Assembly: GCF_000317675.1 (NCBI RefSeq)
Contig: NC_019776.1
Coordinates: 992,001-1,056,000, forward strand
Direction: 5' to 3'
Origin: Cyanobacterium aponinum PCC 10605
GTDB taxonomy: Bacteria; Cyanobacteriota; Cyanobacteriia; Cyanobacteriales; Cyanobacteriaceae
Length of the DNA: 64,000 nt
This document shows, piece after piece, positions 46,487 through 54,816 of this stretch. Each line of letters opens with the position of its first letter. The stretch's first letter is position 1. The notes under the pieces were generated by a model. It had not been told where the DNA came from. It saw only the letters and a list, made by a program, of their open reading frames with translations, and made no database searches. Both the position numbers and the translations under genes were made by a program.

Positions 46487-48144
46487 GATTTATTAATTAT
46501 AATTTATCATGGGATCGAAACCGATATTCTTTATTTGCTCGTCAGTGGGATATTACAATTACTATTTTACAATTTTCTTGGTTATTATTATTAGATTTTA
46601 TCAGCAAAAATAATAGGGATTTACAAAAGAAAAAAAGAGCAAGATGGTTAGTCAAAAAATTAATTAAGTTAGGCCCTACTTTTATTAAAATCGGTCAGGC
46701 TCTGTCCACTCGTCCTGATTTAATTCCTTTAGAATATGTAGAAGAATTTAGTCAATTACAAGATCGTGTTCCTCCATTTTTATCAGAAGATGCGATCGCA
46801 CTTATTGAGTTAGAATTAGGGGATAATATTGAGAATATTTTTGCAGAATTTGAACGTGTACCCATTGCGGCGGCAAGTTTAGGGCAAGTTCACAGAGCCA
46901 AACTAAAAACGGGAGAAAAAGTAGTTGTTAAAGTTCAAAGAAGGGGATTAGAGCAATTATTTCAATTAGATTTTAAAGTTTTAAAAATTTTAATTGGTAT
47001 CGGAAATCGTTTTATTCCTAGTTTTAGAAAATATGATTTAAACCTTATTTATCAAGAATTTTTTGAGATTTTATTTGCAGAAATAAATTATTTACAAGAG
47101 GGAGAAAATGCTGATAGATTTCGGTTTAATTTTCAAAAAGAACCTAAAATAATTGTCCCCAAAGTTTACTGGGAATACACCACAAAAAAAATATTAACTC
47201 TTGAATATTTACCCGGTATTAAAATTAACGATAAAGAGGCTTTATTAAAAAAAGAAATACCAATAAAACCCCTAATTGAGCTAGGAATTTGTACATACTT
47301 AAAACAACTATTAGAAGACGGTTTTTTTCAATCAGATCCTCACCCCGGTAATATGGCTGTAAATGACGAAGGTGCAATTATTTTTTATGATTTTGGGGCA
47401 ATGGCAGAGGTGAAAGGATTAGCAAAAGAGCAGATGGTACAAACATTCTTTGCCATGTTACAAAAAGACACTGATCAGGTCTTAAATACTTTGATTTATA
47501 TGGGTTTAATCGAACCTGTGGGAGATATGACAGCCGTAAAGCGTTTAATCAGTTTTTCCCTGACAAGATTTTTGGACAAACCCATCGATGTCAACGCTTT
47601 TAAAGAAATCAGTGCGGAAATCTATGTTATGTTTGAACAACAGCCCTTCCGCCTACCTCCCCAATTAACTTTCATTATCAAGGCTTTAACCACCTTAGAT
47701 GGTATCGCCCGTACTTTAGACTCAAATTATAGTTTACTAGCGGCGAGTCAACCTTTCGTCAGGAATCTTACTCGTTCTAGTAATCCGACTAATATTTTAT
47801 TATTGATTGCTAGAGAGGGAAAAAATATTATTCAAAAACAGTTGTTAAAGCCCAGTCGCCTAGAAACCGCTTTTTCACAATTTCAACAACGCTTAGAACA
47901 AGGAGAGTTACAACTGCGTTCTCGTTCTTTGGAAGCAGAAAGAATCAACAAAAGTATTTACCTTGCTATCAAAGCTCTAATTTATGCCTGTTTGAGTGGT
48001 TTTTCTCTGTTGGGGGGCATTTTACTCGTATCAACTTTGTATCATATTTGGGCTTTTATTTTGTTTGGATTAACAGGGTTATTCAGTTTGTTTTTGGTGC
48101 GATCGCTCTTTCGCTTAATAGTAGCAGAAAAGCTATTAAAATAA
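46483..48144 (+). CDS. ABC1/AarF/UbiB-family atypical kinase
   Basis: A 553-residue protein. Family motifs are KLGPTFIKIGQALSTRPD (the KxGQ region), AAASLGQVHRA, KVQRRGLEQL, SDPHPGNM and IFYDFGAM (metal-binding Asp). The C-terminus has two hydrophobic helices (LIYACLSGFSLLGGILLVS, then IWAFILFGLTGLFSLFLV). UbiB/ABC1K members are atypical ATPases needed for prenylquinone and related lipid metabolism and are associated with plastoglobules or membranes. It is coupled by a 4-bp overlap to the preceding kinase homologue, suggesting the two are made together. Convergent with the GH13 gene. Confidence 0.92.
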   Translation: MRFINYNLSWDRNRYSLFARQWDITITILQFSWLLLLDFISKNNRDLQKKKRARWLVKKLIKLGPTFIKIGQALSTRPDLIPLEYVEEFSQLQDRVPPFLSEDAIALIELELGDNIENIFAEFERVPIAAASLGQVHRAKLKTGEKVVVKVQRRGLEQLFQLDFKVLKILIGIGNRFIPSFRKYDLNLIYQEFFEILFAEINYLQEGENADRFRFNFQKEPKIIVPKVYWEYTTKKILTLEYLPGIKINDKEALLKKEIPIKPLIELGICTYLKQLLEDGFFQSDPHPGNMAVNDEGAIIFYDFGAMAEVKGLAKEQMVQTFFAMLQKDTDQVLNTLIYMGLIEPVGDMTAVKRLISFSLTRFLDKPIDVNAFKEISAEIYVMFEQQPFRLPPQLTFIIKALTTLDGIARTLDSNYSLLAASQPFVRNLTRSSNPTNILLLIAREGKNIIQKQLLKPSRLETAFSQFQQRLEQGELQLRSRSLEAERINKSIYLAIKALIYACLSGFSLLGGILLVSTLYHIWAFILFGLTGLFSLFLVRSLFRLIVAEKLLK

Positions 48145-48172
48145 TTACAAGCAATTAGCAATTAGTAATTAA

Positions 48173-48249
48173 ACCTGTAACCTACAACCTGACACCTCTT
48201 TCCTAACCCCGAACCCTTATCCGATATTATTAAACAAGAACTGAGGTTA
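48173..48249 (-). repeat. Dispersed repeat copy R3, fused to the GH13 stop codon
   Basis: On the minus strand the TAA stop of the GH13 gene (48249-48247) is followed directly by CCTCAGTTCTTGTTTAATAA, then TATCGGATAAGG and a GTCAGGTTGTAGGTTACAGG core. Matches the left part of R1/R2; no right arm. Confidence 0.75.
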
Positions 48250-49713
48250 TATAAACAAACTACCACTACGGGGCAGTAAATTAAAAACAATATTTTCTTT
48301 TCCGTCTATTTGTTCATAAATAAAAGTACTATCTCCAAAGATTTTTTCGTTAATTTTAATGGGGAAATTACAAAGATTTAATGTTATATTTCGAGGTTGA
48401 GTATCTATGTTAATAATAACAATAATCGTTTCTTCAGAATATTTACGACTAAAAATGTAAATGTGTTCATCTGCATATAAAGGTTGATAATTACCCCTTC
48501 TTAAAGCAATATATTTATGTCTTAATTGAATCAAATTTTTGTGATATTTCAGTAAATTTTGATTCCATGATTGTGGTGGTGGAAAAACACGACGTGAATC
48601 AGGATCTAAGCCTCCTAATAATCCCACTTCATCTCCATAATAGATGCTCGGTGCGCCGGGGAAAGTAAATAACAGTAGAGTGGCGATTTCAACGGTTTTA
48701 ATGTCTCCTCCAGCGATGGTTAGTAATCTAGCTGTGTCGTGACTAGCAAGAAGATTGAGTTGGGTTAGGGTAATTTCCCAATCATAAAGATTAAGCAAAT
48801 GGTGAATTCTTTGGGCGTATTTACGAGGATTTAAGGGAGGATAGGGATAATAGGGCGGAATATCGACGTGTTGACGTAAAATGCGATCGCCTCCAGCAAA
48901 AGCCAAAGTAGCTTCTGTAAATTGATAATTCATTACTCCGTCAAATTGAGTACCATCTAGCCATTTTTCAGCAGGTTTCCAGATTTCCCCGACAATATAG
49001 GCTTCTGGATTAATGTTTTTTACTCTTTCTCTAAATTCTTGCCAAAAACCCTCGACTTTAACTTGGTCTGGTACATCTAAACGCCAACCATCTATTCCTT
49101 GATGTAACCAATATTCTGCCACCTGCATAATATATTCCCTAACTTGAGGATTATTATGATTAAATTGGGGTAAAGCACGATTGCCCACCCAACTGGCATA
49201 ATTAGCAGGTAAAGAGCCATCATAGGCAGAAACAGGCCATTTCTCCACCTTAAACCAATCTAACCAAGCAGAAAAAGGACCATTTTCCAGAATATCGTTA
49301 AAAAAGAAAAATCCCCTCCCCACATGGTTGAAAACCCCATCAAGCACAACTTTTATCTCACGTTGATGTGCCTGTTTTAAAAACTCTTGAAAAGCGTAGT
49401 TTCCTCCTAGTAAGGGATCAACTTGATAATAATCATGGGTATGATAACGATGATTACAGGTGGATTGAAAAATAGGAGTAAAGTAAATAGCATTAATACC
49501 TAAATCTTTGATGTAGTCTAACTTATCAATAATTCCCCAAAAATTTCCCCCTTTGTATCCTTGAGGAGTTGGCTGACTGTGCCATGATTCAAGATTATTT
49601 GCCTTAATATGATTGTTATAGTGTGGTTGAGGCGGTTTACCCATGGAGAAGCGATCGGGAAATATTTGATAAAAAACTGCATCCTTAACCCATTCTGGTG
49701 TTTTGATAACCAT
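48247..49713 (-). CDS. GH13 family glycoside hydrolase (alpha-amylase/neopullulanase-like)
   Basis: A 488-residue (beta/alpha)8 enzyme from ATG at 49713; a TTG eight codons upstream gives a weak extension. Motifs: VFYQIFPDRF near the start, VVLDGVFNHVG (region I), DGWRLDVPD (nucleophile Asp), IVGEIW (acid/base Glu) and LASHDTARL (transition-state Asp). A C-terminal beta domain follows. The FNHVGRGFFFF and GNFWGI wording resembles cyclomaltodextrinase/neopullulanase types that act on maltodextrins or glycogen branches. No signal peptide, so a cytoplasmic role in glycogen use is likely. Its stop codon coincides with repeat R3. Confidence 0.9.
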   Translation of the reverse strand: MVIKTPEWVKDAVFYQIFPDRFSMGKPPQPHYNNHIKANNLESWHSQPTPQGYKGGNFWGIIDKLDYIKDLGINAIYFTPIFQSTCNHRYHTHDYYQVDPLLGGNYAFQEFLKQAHQREIKVVLDGVFNHVGRGFFFFNDILENGPFSAWLDWFKVEKWPVSAYDGSLPANYASWVGNRALPQFNHNNPQVREYIMQVAEYWLHQGIDGWRLDVPDQVKVEGFWQEFRERVKNINPEAYIVGEIWKPAEKWLDGTQFDGVMNYQFTEATLAFAGGDRILRQHVDIPPYYPYPPLNPRKYAQRIHHLLNLYDWEITLTQLNLLASHDTARLLTIAGGDIKTVEIATLLLFTFPGAPSIYYGDEVGLLGGLDPDSRRVFPPPQSWNQNLLKYHKNLIQLRHKYIALRRGNYQPLYADEHIYIFSRKYSEETIIVIINIDTQPRNITLNLCNFPIKINEKIFGDSTFIYEQIDGKENIVFNLLPRSGSLFI

Positions 49714-49816
49714 TACAATGATTTTTTTGTTGTGCAACTTCTAGTTAACCATACAATGAATTACCTGAATTTTGTCAAGTTTGATATGTTTCTTAATCTT
49801 AAATATTGAAAATGCT

Positions 49817-49905
49817 TTGAATTTATAAAATTTTATGGTATAATATTTAATCAGGACAGGGAGAAGGGAAAAGGATAACAATGGGCTTAAGCCCATTGCC
49901 TTTTT
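49817..49905 (+). promoter_or_regulatory. Promoter-like boxes followed by a terminator-like palindrome
   Basis: TTGAAT (49817-49822), a 16-bp spacer, TATAAT (49839-49844), then about 35 bp later CAATGGGCTTAAGCCCATTG (49879-49898) and CCTTTTT. This would give a transcript of about 55 nt ending in a terminator hairpin, with no coding capacity. It may be a small RNA or chance combined with a repeat palindrome. Confidence 0.4.
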
Positions 49906-50456
49906 AAGATAAAATATTCCTATGTCAAGTCTATATAGCTTAAAGGTTTCCTATACGTACACTGAAGGCAAAAGGCTTACCAAACGCAAACTTGGGAATA
50001 AAACTCAGTGCATTGAGGTAGTTGACTTAAAATACTATTTTCGTTGCAGGAGAAAAGGAAAAGTTAAAAGGGCAAGGGGTAAACCCCCCTTTATCTCCCC
50101 TCTCGAGGGGAGAGGGCAAAGATGAATAGTTGATAATTAAGAATTAAAAATTAAGAATTAAAAATTAAAAACTCCGTTCATGACTGAAAGGAGTGTACGA
50201 GCGCAGGGAACTCTCCTAACCCTCAACTCAGGTATTGCTTATTACTACTGATTAAAACTGATTAACTAACCTGAGTTTTGGATAAGCTGAAAGCATTATT
50301 TTCTCGTAGTCAGAAAACCTTATAGCTTCTTCTTAGAAATAACGATAAAATTGCCTTAACCCTCTCCCCTCATCTCCTCATCTCCTCATCACCCTAACAC
50401 CTGCAACCTGACACCTGACACCTAACCTTATTAGATATTCTTAAACAGAACTGAGG
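49906..50456. other. Intergenic region with hairpin repeat, AATTAAG array and repeat R4
   Basis: No convincing gene. It holds the CTCGAG-centred hairpin (50095-50112: CTCCCCTC-TC-GAGGGGAG), tandem AATTAAGAATTAAAA units at 50131-50172, and repeat copy R4. The 67-codon open frame from 49922 runs into the repeat and is not supported. Confidence 0.6.
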
Positions 50457-50459
50457 TTA
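50267..50459 (-). repeat. Dispersed repeat copy R4 (both ends present), fused to the argZ stop codon
   Basis: On the minus strand it begins with the argZ TAA stop (50459-50457), then CCTCAGTTCTGTTTAAGAAT, TATCTAATAAGGTTAGG, GTGTCAGGT units, and a right arm reading CAATTTTATCGTTATTTCTA as in R1, ending CTTATCCAAAACTCAGGTTA. It is the reverse-oriented counterpart of R1. Confidence 0.82.
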
Positions 50460-52574
50460 ACTAGCAGAAGTCAGTTCATAACGACGAGTTAATTTATCTA
50501 ATTGTTGTACTAATAAACTGAGGAATAAGCCAACATCAGTGACAATACCAACAGATTCAATTGAACCTCGATCGCTCAATTTGGTTACAACCGCAGGATT
50601 TATATCCACACACACCATTTTTACTCCAGAAGGGGTCATATTACCAACACCGATAGAATGTAACATGGTGGATAACATTAAAATCATGTCTGTGCCTTTG
50701 AGAAGACGAGCGTATTCTGCTTGAGCTTTAATCAAGTCCATATAAGTGTCAGGTAAAGGGCCATCATCACGGATTGAACCCGCTAAACAGAAGGGGATAT
50801 TATTTTTCACGCACTCATACATAATTCCCTGATTGATAATGCCTTGCTCTACTGCTTGGGCGATGCTACCAGCGCGACGCACCATGTTAATGACTTTTAA
50901 ATGATGACGATGGCCACCGCTTACAGGTACGCCTTTACGCATATCTACCCCTAAAGATGTTCCCATCAGAGATTGTTCCATGTCATGAACTGCGATCGCA
51001 TTTCCTCCTAATAGACATTGAACATAACCTTCACGGATTAAACGGGCAAGATGACCTGAACCACCAGTATGGATAACCACAGGACCTGCCACAACGGCTA
51101 CCTTTCCTCCTTGATCCCGTATATGGCGCATTTCCCAAGCGATTTGTTCTACTAATAATTCCACACGGCGTTCACTAGAAACACCACCGCTCATAAAACT
51201 AAATTCTTGGGTTTTATTTCTTTCTTCTCGGGATTGGGGCGATCGCACTGTGCGGATTCCTTCTACGCCAACAACTACTTTTTCTCCCACTTCTAAATCT
51301 CGTAATAACTTACAAGTAGCAGTTATTCCTTCATTTTCTTCAGAAACTACGATCGCTGCATCCATGCGTTGATTCGTTACTCGTTCCCAATAACCGTTAA
51401 TACGTACTTCCGTAGGATAGATAGTAGTCACATAAAAATCATCAGGAGAAACCCCTGCTTTAACAACGGTTTCGAGATTAGCATCCACTTGTTTATCAGG
51501 AGTAGAAACAGCTCCTAAGTCAATTAATTGACTGATAATATCCTCCATCACATCATTAGAAGGTGCAGATACTCGGACTTCTGCATTAGATGGACTTTGT
51601 CTTTCTAAACCGAGGTTAAAATTAAGAACTTTGAAACTACCGCCCTCTTTAACAATAATATCTAAAGCCCGATTCATCAAACCAGAATCGAGAAGATGTC
51701 CTTCCATTTTCAAGACTTTACTAACCACGGAAACATTAGCATGAACATCCTCTAAAATTGGCTCAGTTACTCTTAGAGTAAGGCATTTTGCCGCTCCTCC
51801 TGCTTTTAAAAACTCTGTCAGAGGTGTTTGAATAACTTTAAAACCTTTTTCCGTAATTCTGCTATTTAAATCGTCACTAATTTTATTCATAATGACGACA
51901 TCATTAATATTTACCGCATTACAGGCAAAATTAATCGCATCGGCTTCATCAATGGCAATACGTTTTTCTGCGGGTACACGCATCTCAATTAAACGATTAG
52001 AATAACTATCAAAGGCTTCGGGATAGTAAAGTAAATAACCGTCTTTCAAAGGACAGAAACAGGTATCAAGATGATAGAAGCGATTATCAATCAACCGCAA
52101 AGATAAAACCTCTGTATCCAACCACTTAGCAATGTAAGGGTGAGAATCTAATTCTGAGCGAAAACCGTAACCCGCCCATAACCAGCGCCCTTCTCTATCA
52201 AATAAAGCATCTCCTGCTCCTTCAAAGGGTAAATCCTTGGGTAATTCATAAACAGTGAAACCATTTTCTTCAAACCATTGTTTAAAAAAAGGCTCTTCTC
52301 CTTGTCTTTCAGGATGATAAAAGCGACTTAAGACAACGTTATCTCCCAAAACTAAACCCGCATTAGCGGTAAATACCATATCAGGGACACCTTTTTGAGG
52401 AGTTACTAAGTCCACAATGGCATATTCTTTAATAATGTGGTATAATTTTTGCCATTGCTCAACGGCACGGTCTTGACTAGATTTGTGTATGTTTCCTTCC
52501 ATCCAAGGGTTGATCACATAGTCAACATCGTAGTGATCAGGGGGACACATCAAAATGCGGATACTGTCAGTCAT
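50457..52574 (-). CDS. argZ: Arginine dihydrolase with LOR/SDH (ornithine cyclodeaminase-type) C-terminal domain
   Basis: A 705-residue ArgZ/AgrE. The N-terminal pentein (guanidine-group hydrolase) domain keeps the catalytic Cys264 (GGAAKCLTLRV), His168 (NRFYHLDTCF) and Asn71 (FTANAGL), numbering identical to the characterised Synechocystis enzyme. It converts arginine to ornithine, CO2 and two ammonia, driving the cyanobacterial ornithine-ammonia cycle and cyanophycin turnover. The C-terminal LOR/SDH region (VAGPVVIHTGGSGHLARLI, then CLLGGNAIAVHDMEQ) is the part shown in Anabaena AgrE to make proline from ornithine. Its TAA stop is the first codon of repeat R4. Confidence 0.95.
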   Translation of the reverse strand: MTDSIRILMCPPDHYDVDYVINPWMEGNIHKSSQDRAVEQWQKLYHIIKEYAIVDLVTPQKGVPDMVFTANAGLVLGDNVVLSRFYHPERQGEEPFFKQWFEENGFTVYELPKDLPFEGAGDALFDREGRWLWAGYGFRSELDSHPYIAKWLDTEVLSLRLIDNRFYHLDTCFCPLKDGYLLYYPEAFDSYSNRLIEMRVPAEKRIAIDEADAINFACNAVNINDVVIMNKISDDLNSRITEKGFKVIQTPLTEFLKAGGAAKCLTLRVTEPILEDVHANVSVVSKVLKMEGHLLDSGLMNRALDIIVKEGGSFKVLNFNLGLERQSPSNAEVRVSAPSNDVMEDIISQLIDLGAVSTPDKQVDANLETVVKAGVSPDDFYVTTIYPTEVRINGYWERVTNQRMDAAIVVSEENEGITATCKLLRDLEVGEKVVVGVEGIRTVRSPQSREERNKTQEFSFMSGGVSSERRVELLVEQIAWEMRHIRDQGGKVAVVAGPVVIHTGGSGHLARLIREGYVQCLLGGNAIAVHDMEQSLMGTSLGVDMRKGVPVSGGHRHHLKVINMVRRAGSIAQAVEQGIINQGIMYECVKNNIPFCLAGSIRDDGPLPDTYMDLIKAQAEYARLLKGTDMILMLSTMLHSIGVGNMTPSGVKMVCVDINPAVVTKLSDRGSIESVGIVTDVGLFLSLLVQQLDKLTRRYELTSAS

Positions 52575-52946
52575 AAATAATTATCTGATAACTTACTATA
52601 AGGCTTAAACTAAGATTCGGGGTTTTGTTAAAATAATTAGTTTGTGCCAACATCCAATTATATCTTTCCCTTGTGAGTATTTCTGCTCTTTGGTCGGCTA
52701 TGTCTAGGAATCATGACATTTTGGGTAAAGGGTAAGGGGCAAAGGGCAAGGGGCAAGGGGCAAAGGAAAAATTAAGAATTAAGAATTAAGAATTAAGAAT
52801 TAAAAACTCCGAATACTTATTACTTTCTTCTAAAACCTGTAACCTGAAACCCGAAACCTGACACCTTATCCCCTCATCCCCTCATCTCCTCACCCCCCCC
52901 ATCCCTAACACCTACTCTTATCCGATATTCTTTAACCAAACTGAGG
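52575..52946. other. Intergenic region with AATTAAG array and repeat R5
   Basis: Contains G-rich AAGGGGCAAGGGGCAAAGG units (52735-52762), a tandem TAAGAAT heptamer array of about five units (52768-52803), and repeat copy R5. No gene seen; the argZ promoter must lie in the first 150 bp. Confidence 0.6.
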
Positions 52947-52949
52947 TTA
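52834..52949 (-). repeat. Dispersed repeat copy R5, fused to the membrane fusion protein stop codon
   Basis: On the minus strand the TAA stop (52949-52947) is followed by CCTCAGTTTGGTTAAAGAAT, TATCGGATAAGAGTAGGTGTT and a GTCAGGTTTCGGGTTTCAGG core. Left part of the family only. Confidence 0.78.
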
Positions 52950-54395
52950 ATTAGTGACTACTTTTACTTGACTACCATCTTGTAAATAATTGACTCCCTG
53001 AAGTGCGATCGTATCTCCGACCTCTAATCCCGATAAGATTTCTACTCTATCGTTACCGATTATTTCCCCTAATGTCACAGGCTGAGATTTAACTGTATTA
53101 TCCGTTTGTAGGGTGTAAACTAATCCTTTCCCATCAACTTGAGGTAAAACCGCCGCCATTGGCACTGTTAAACTAGGTTTAATAGAAGTAATAATTGTTG
53201 CTTGTACAAACATCCCCGGTTGTAAATTAGTATCAGGGGGCAAATCAACATTGACAATTCCTTGACGGGATTCAGAATCGATGATGGGATTTATATCTCT
53301 GACTTTTCCTTTTAGTTGAATATTGTCATTCGCTGAAGAGTAAATATTAACAACTTGTCCAGTTTTAATATCTTTTAGCTGGTTTTCTGGTACTTTTAAC
53401 TGTAATTCTAGTCTTTTATCCTCAATGATCGTAAATAATTTTTGAGAATTAAAAGATGAGGTTACATCGCCTACTCTAGCATTTCTTTCCGCTATTTTGC
53501 CCCCTGTGGGAGCAGTAATAATTGTTTCTGCTAACCTTGCTTGAATTAATTTAACTCTGGCTTTTGCCTCCCTTAAATTTGCTTCAGCTTGAGTAATAAC
53601 TTCTTCTCTTTCTCCTGCTTCTAACTCTTGCAATCTTTGTTTTGCTTCTGCTAATCTTGCCCGTGCCTGAATTAAATTAGATTCCTGACTCAACTTATTG
53701 TTAATAAACTCATCTAATCTATCCCTAGGAATTGCCCCTTCTGCTTCTAGTTGTTTATTTCTTTCTAATCTGGTTACGGCCAATTGTAAATCTGATTGTG
53801 CTTGATTAACTTCCGCTTGGGCAAAGGTTACATTTTCTTTCGCCCTTGCTAATTCTTCTTTTCTTGTTCCTGCTTTTAATTCTGCTAATCTTGCTTGAGA
53901 TTGACTAACCCCTGCTTGGGCTTGAGCTAATTCTGCTTTGAGAATGGTGTCATCTAAACGAAGTAAAATATCTCCCTGAGCAACTATGTCTCCTTCATCT
54001 ACTAAAACCTCTTTTATCTGTAAGTTACTGGCTGAAGACATTACAGGTATTAACTCAAAAGCGGAGACTGTGCCTGTGGTTTCTACCTTATTCGCTATCT
54101 GTGTAATCTGCGCTTTCACAGTAGTAATTGTTTGACTAGAACTGGTTGCAGGTATTTGTGTTTGAGGAGTAGAAACGTTATTAGCGGTTGTAGAGGTTTT
54201 TGTTTCAATTACTTTCATAATAATGAATGTTCCGATAACCCCAAGTAATAAACCTAAAATGAGATTGTTACCTTGTTTTTTTTCTTGAGTTTGTGGGGAA
54301 ATTTCTCGGTTTGGAAAATCATTTTTTTTACTGTCATTGGATGTCACGAATAATTTTCCGTTCTTTGGTTGACTATCTTCCCATTTTTGAGTCAT
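52947..54395 (-). CDS. Periplasmic membrane fusion protein of an efflux system (HlyD/RND type)
   Basis: A 482-residue protein with one N-terminal membrane anchor (NLILGLLLGVIGTFIIMKVI, about residues 44-63). The lipoyl half-motifs flank a long coiled coil: IKEVLVDEGDIVAQGDILLRLDD before, and ITAPTGGKIAERNARVGDV after (each cited in part). The beta-barrel domain (VNVDLPPDTNLQPGMFVQATI) and C-terminal domain follow. Such adaptors link an inner-membrane pump to an outer-membrane channel. No RND pump or TolC gene is adjacent in this window; the Cu-ATPase gene lies upstream on the same strand with 420 bp between. Its stop codon coincides with repeat R5. Confidence 0.88.
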   Translation of the reverse strand: MTQKWEDSQPKNGKLFVTSNDSKKNDFPNREISPQTQEKKQGNNLILGLLLGVIGTFIIMKVIETKTSTTANNVSTPQTQIPATSSSQTITTVKAQITQIANKVETTGTVSAFELIPVMSSASNLQIKEVLVDEGDIVAQGDILLRLDDTILKAELAQAQAGVSQSQARLAELKAGTRKEELARAKENVTFAQAEVNQAQSDLQLAVTRLERNKQLEAEGAIPRDRLDEFINNKLSQESNLIQARARLAEAKQRLQELEAGEREEVITQAEANLREAKARVKLIQARLAETIITAPTGGKIAERNARVGDVTSSFNSQKLFTIIEDKRLELQLKVPENQLKDIKTGQVVNIYSSANDNIQLKGKVRDINPIIDSESRQGIVNVDLPPDTNLQPGMFVQATIITSIKPSLTVPMAAVLPQVDGKGLVYTLQTDNTVKSQPVTLGEIIGNDRVEILSGLEVGDTIALQGVNYLQDGSQVKVVTN

Positions 54396-54459
54396 TTTTT
54401 GCCTCTAGTCGCTTCTGGTGGAAATAAGATTAACTTTTATTAAGATGCTTTTTTTATTC

Positions 54460-54655
54460 TAACCTGAGTTCTGAATAAATTTTCTTGGTCATGGGCAAAG
54501 TTAAAAGGGGCAAAGAGCAATGGAAAAATTAAGAATTAAGAATTAAAAACTCCGAACACTTATTATTTATTTATTACTTGTTTCCCCTCATCCCCTTATC
54601 CCCTCATCCCCCTATCCTCAACACCTGACACCTAACCTTGTCCGATATTCTTAAT
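54460..54655 (-). repeat. Dispersed repeat copy R6, left terminus missing
   Basis: Right end (plus strand) TAACCTGAGTTCTGAATAAA; minus strand interior TTAAGAATATCGGACAAGG then TTAGGTGTCAGGTGTTGAGG. The TAACCTCAGTT left end is absent and the sequence instead joins the gene remnant. Confidence 0.65.
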
Positions 54656-54720
54656 ATATAAGTGGTTAGTTTTTCTTCTATTTGAATTTGCTTTACTTTG
54701 TCTCCGTTCGGTAATTTCAT
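54652..54720 (-). pseudogene. N-terminal remnant, possibly DUF6883-like
   Basis: ATG at 54720-54718 starts MKLPNGDKVKQIQIEEKLTT and then YIL, the typical beginning of small DUF6883-type proteins (MKLPN...KL..Y.L). The frame then runs into repeat R6 and stops after 38 codons. It looks like a small gene cut by the repeat. The family call rests on about 20 residues and is tentative. Confidence 0.4.
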
Positions 54721-54816
54721 CACTTATAACCCCGATACTCTTTTCAAAGTTCGTTCACCGAAGGTGCGATGGCGTTGATCGCATCTATTATCTTCCTTTT
54801 CTGTTTTTCGATTCCC

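Larger units (their letters stand above)
54396..54816. other. Intergenic region with repeat R6 and a gene remnant
   Basis: Holds repeat copy R6 (54460-54655) with a short AATTAAG array (54525-54550) and, next to it, the remnant described at 54652-54720. The remaining 95 bp before the Cu-ATPase stop show nothing recognisable. Confidence 0.6.

Noticed and set aside
49922-50125. 67-codon plus-strand open frame
   Set aside because: Its C-terminal third is translated hairpin repeat DNA and the rest has no family pattern or ribosome-binding site.
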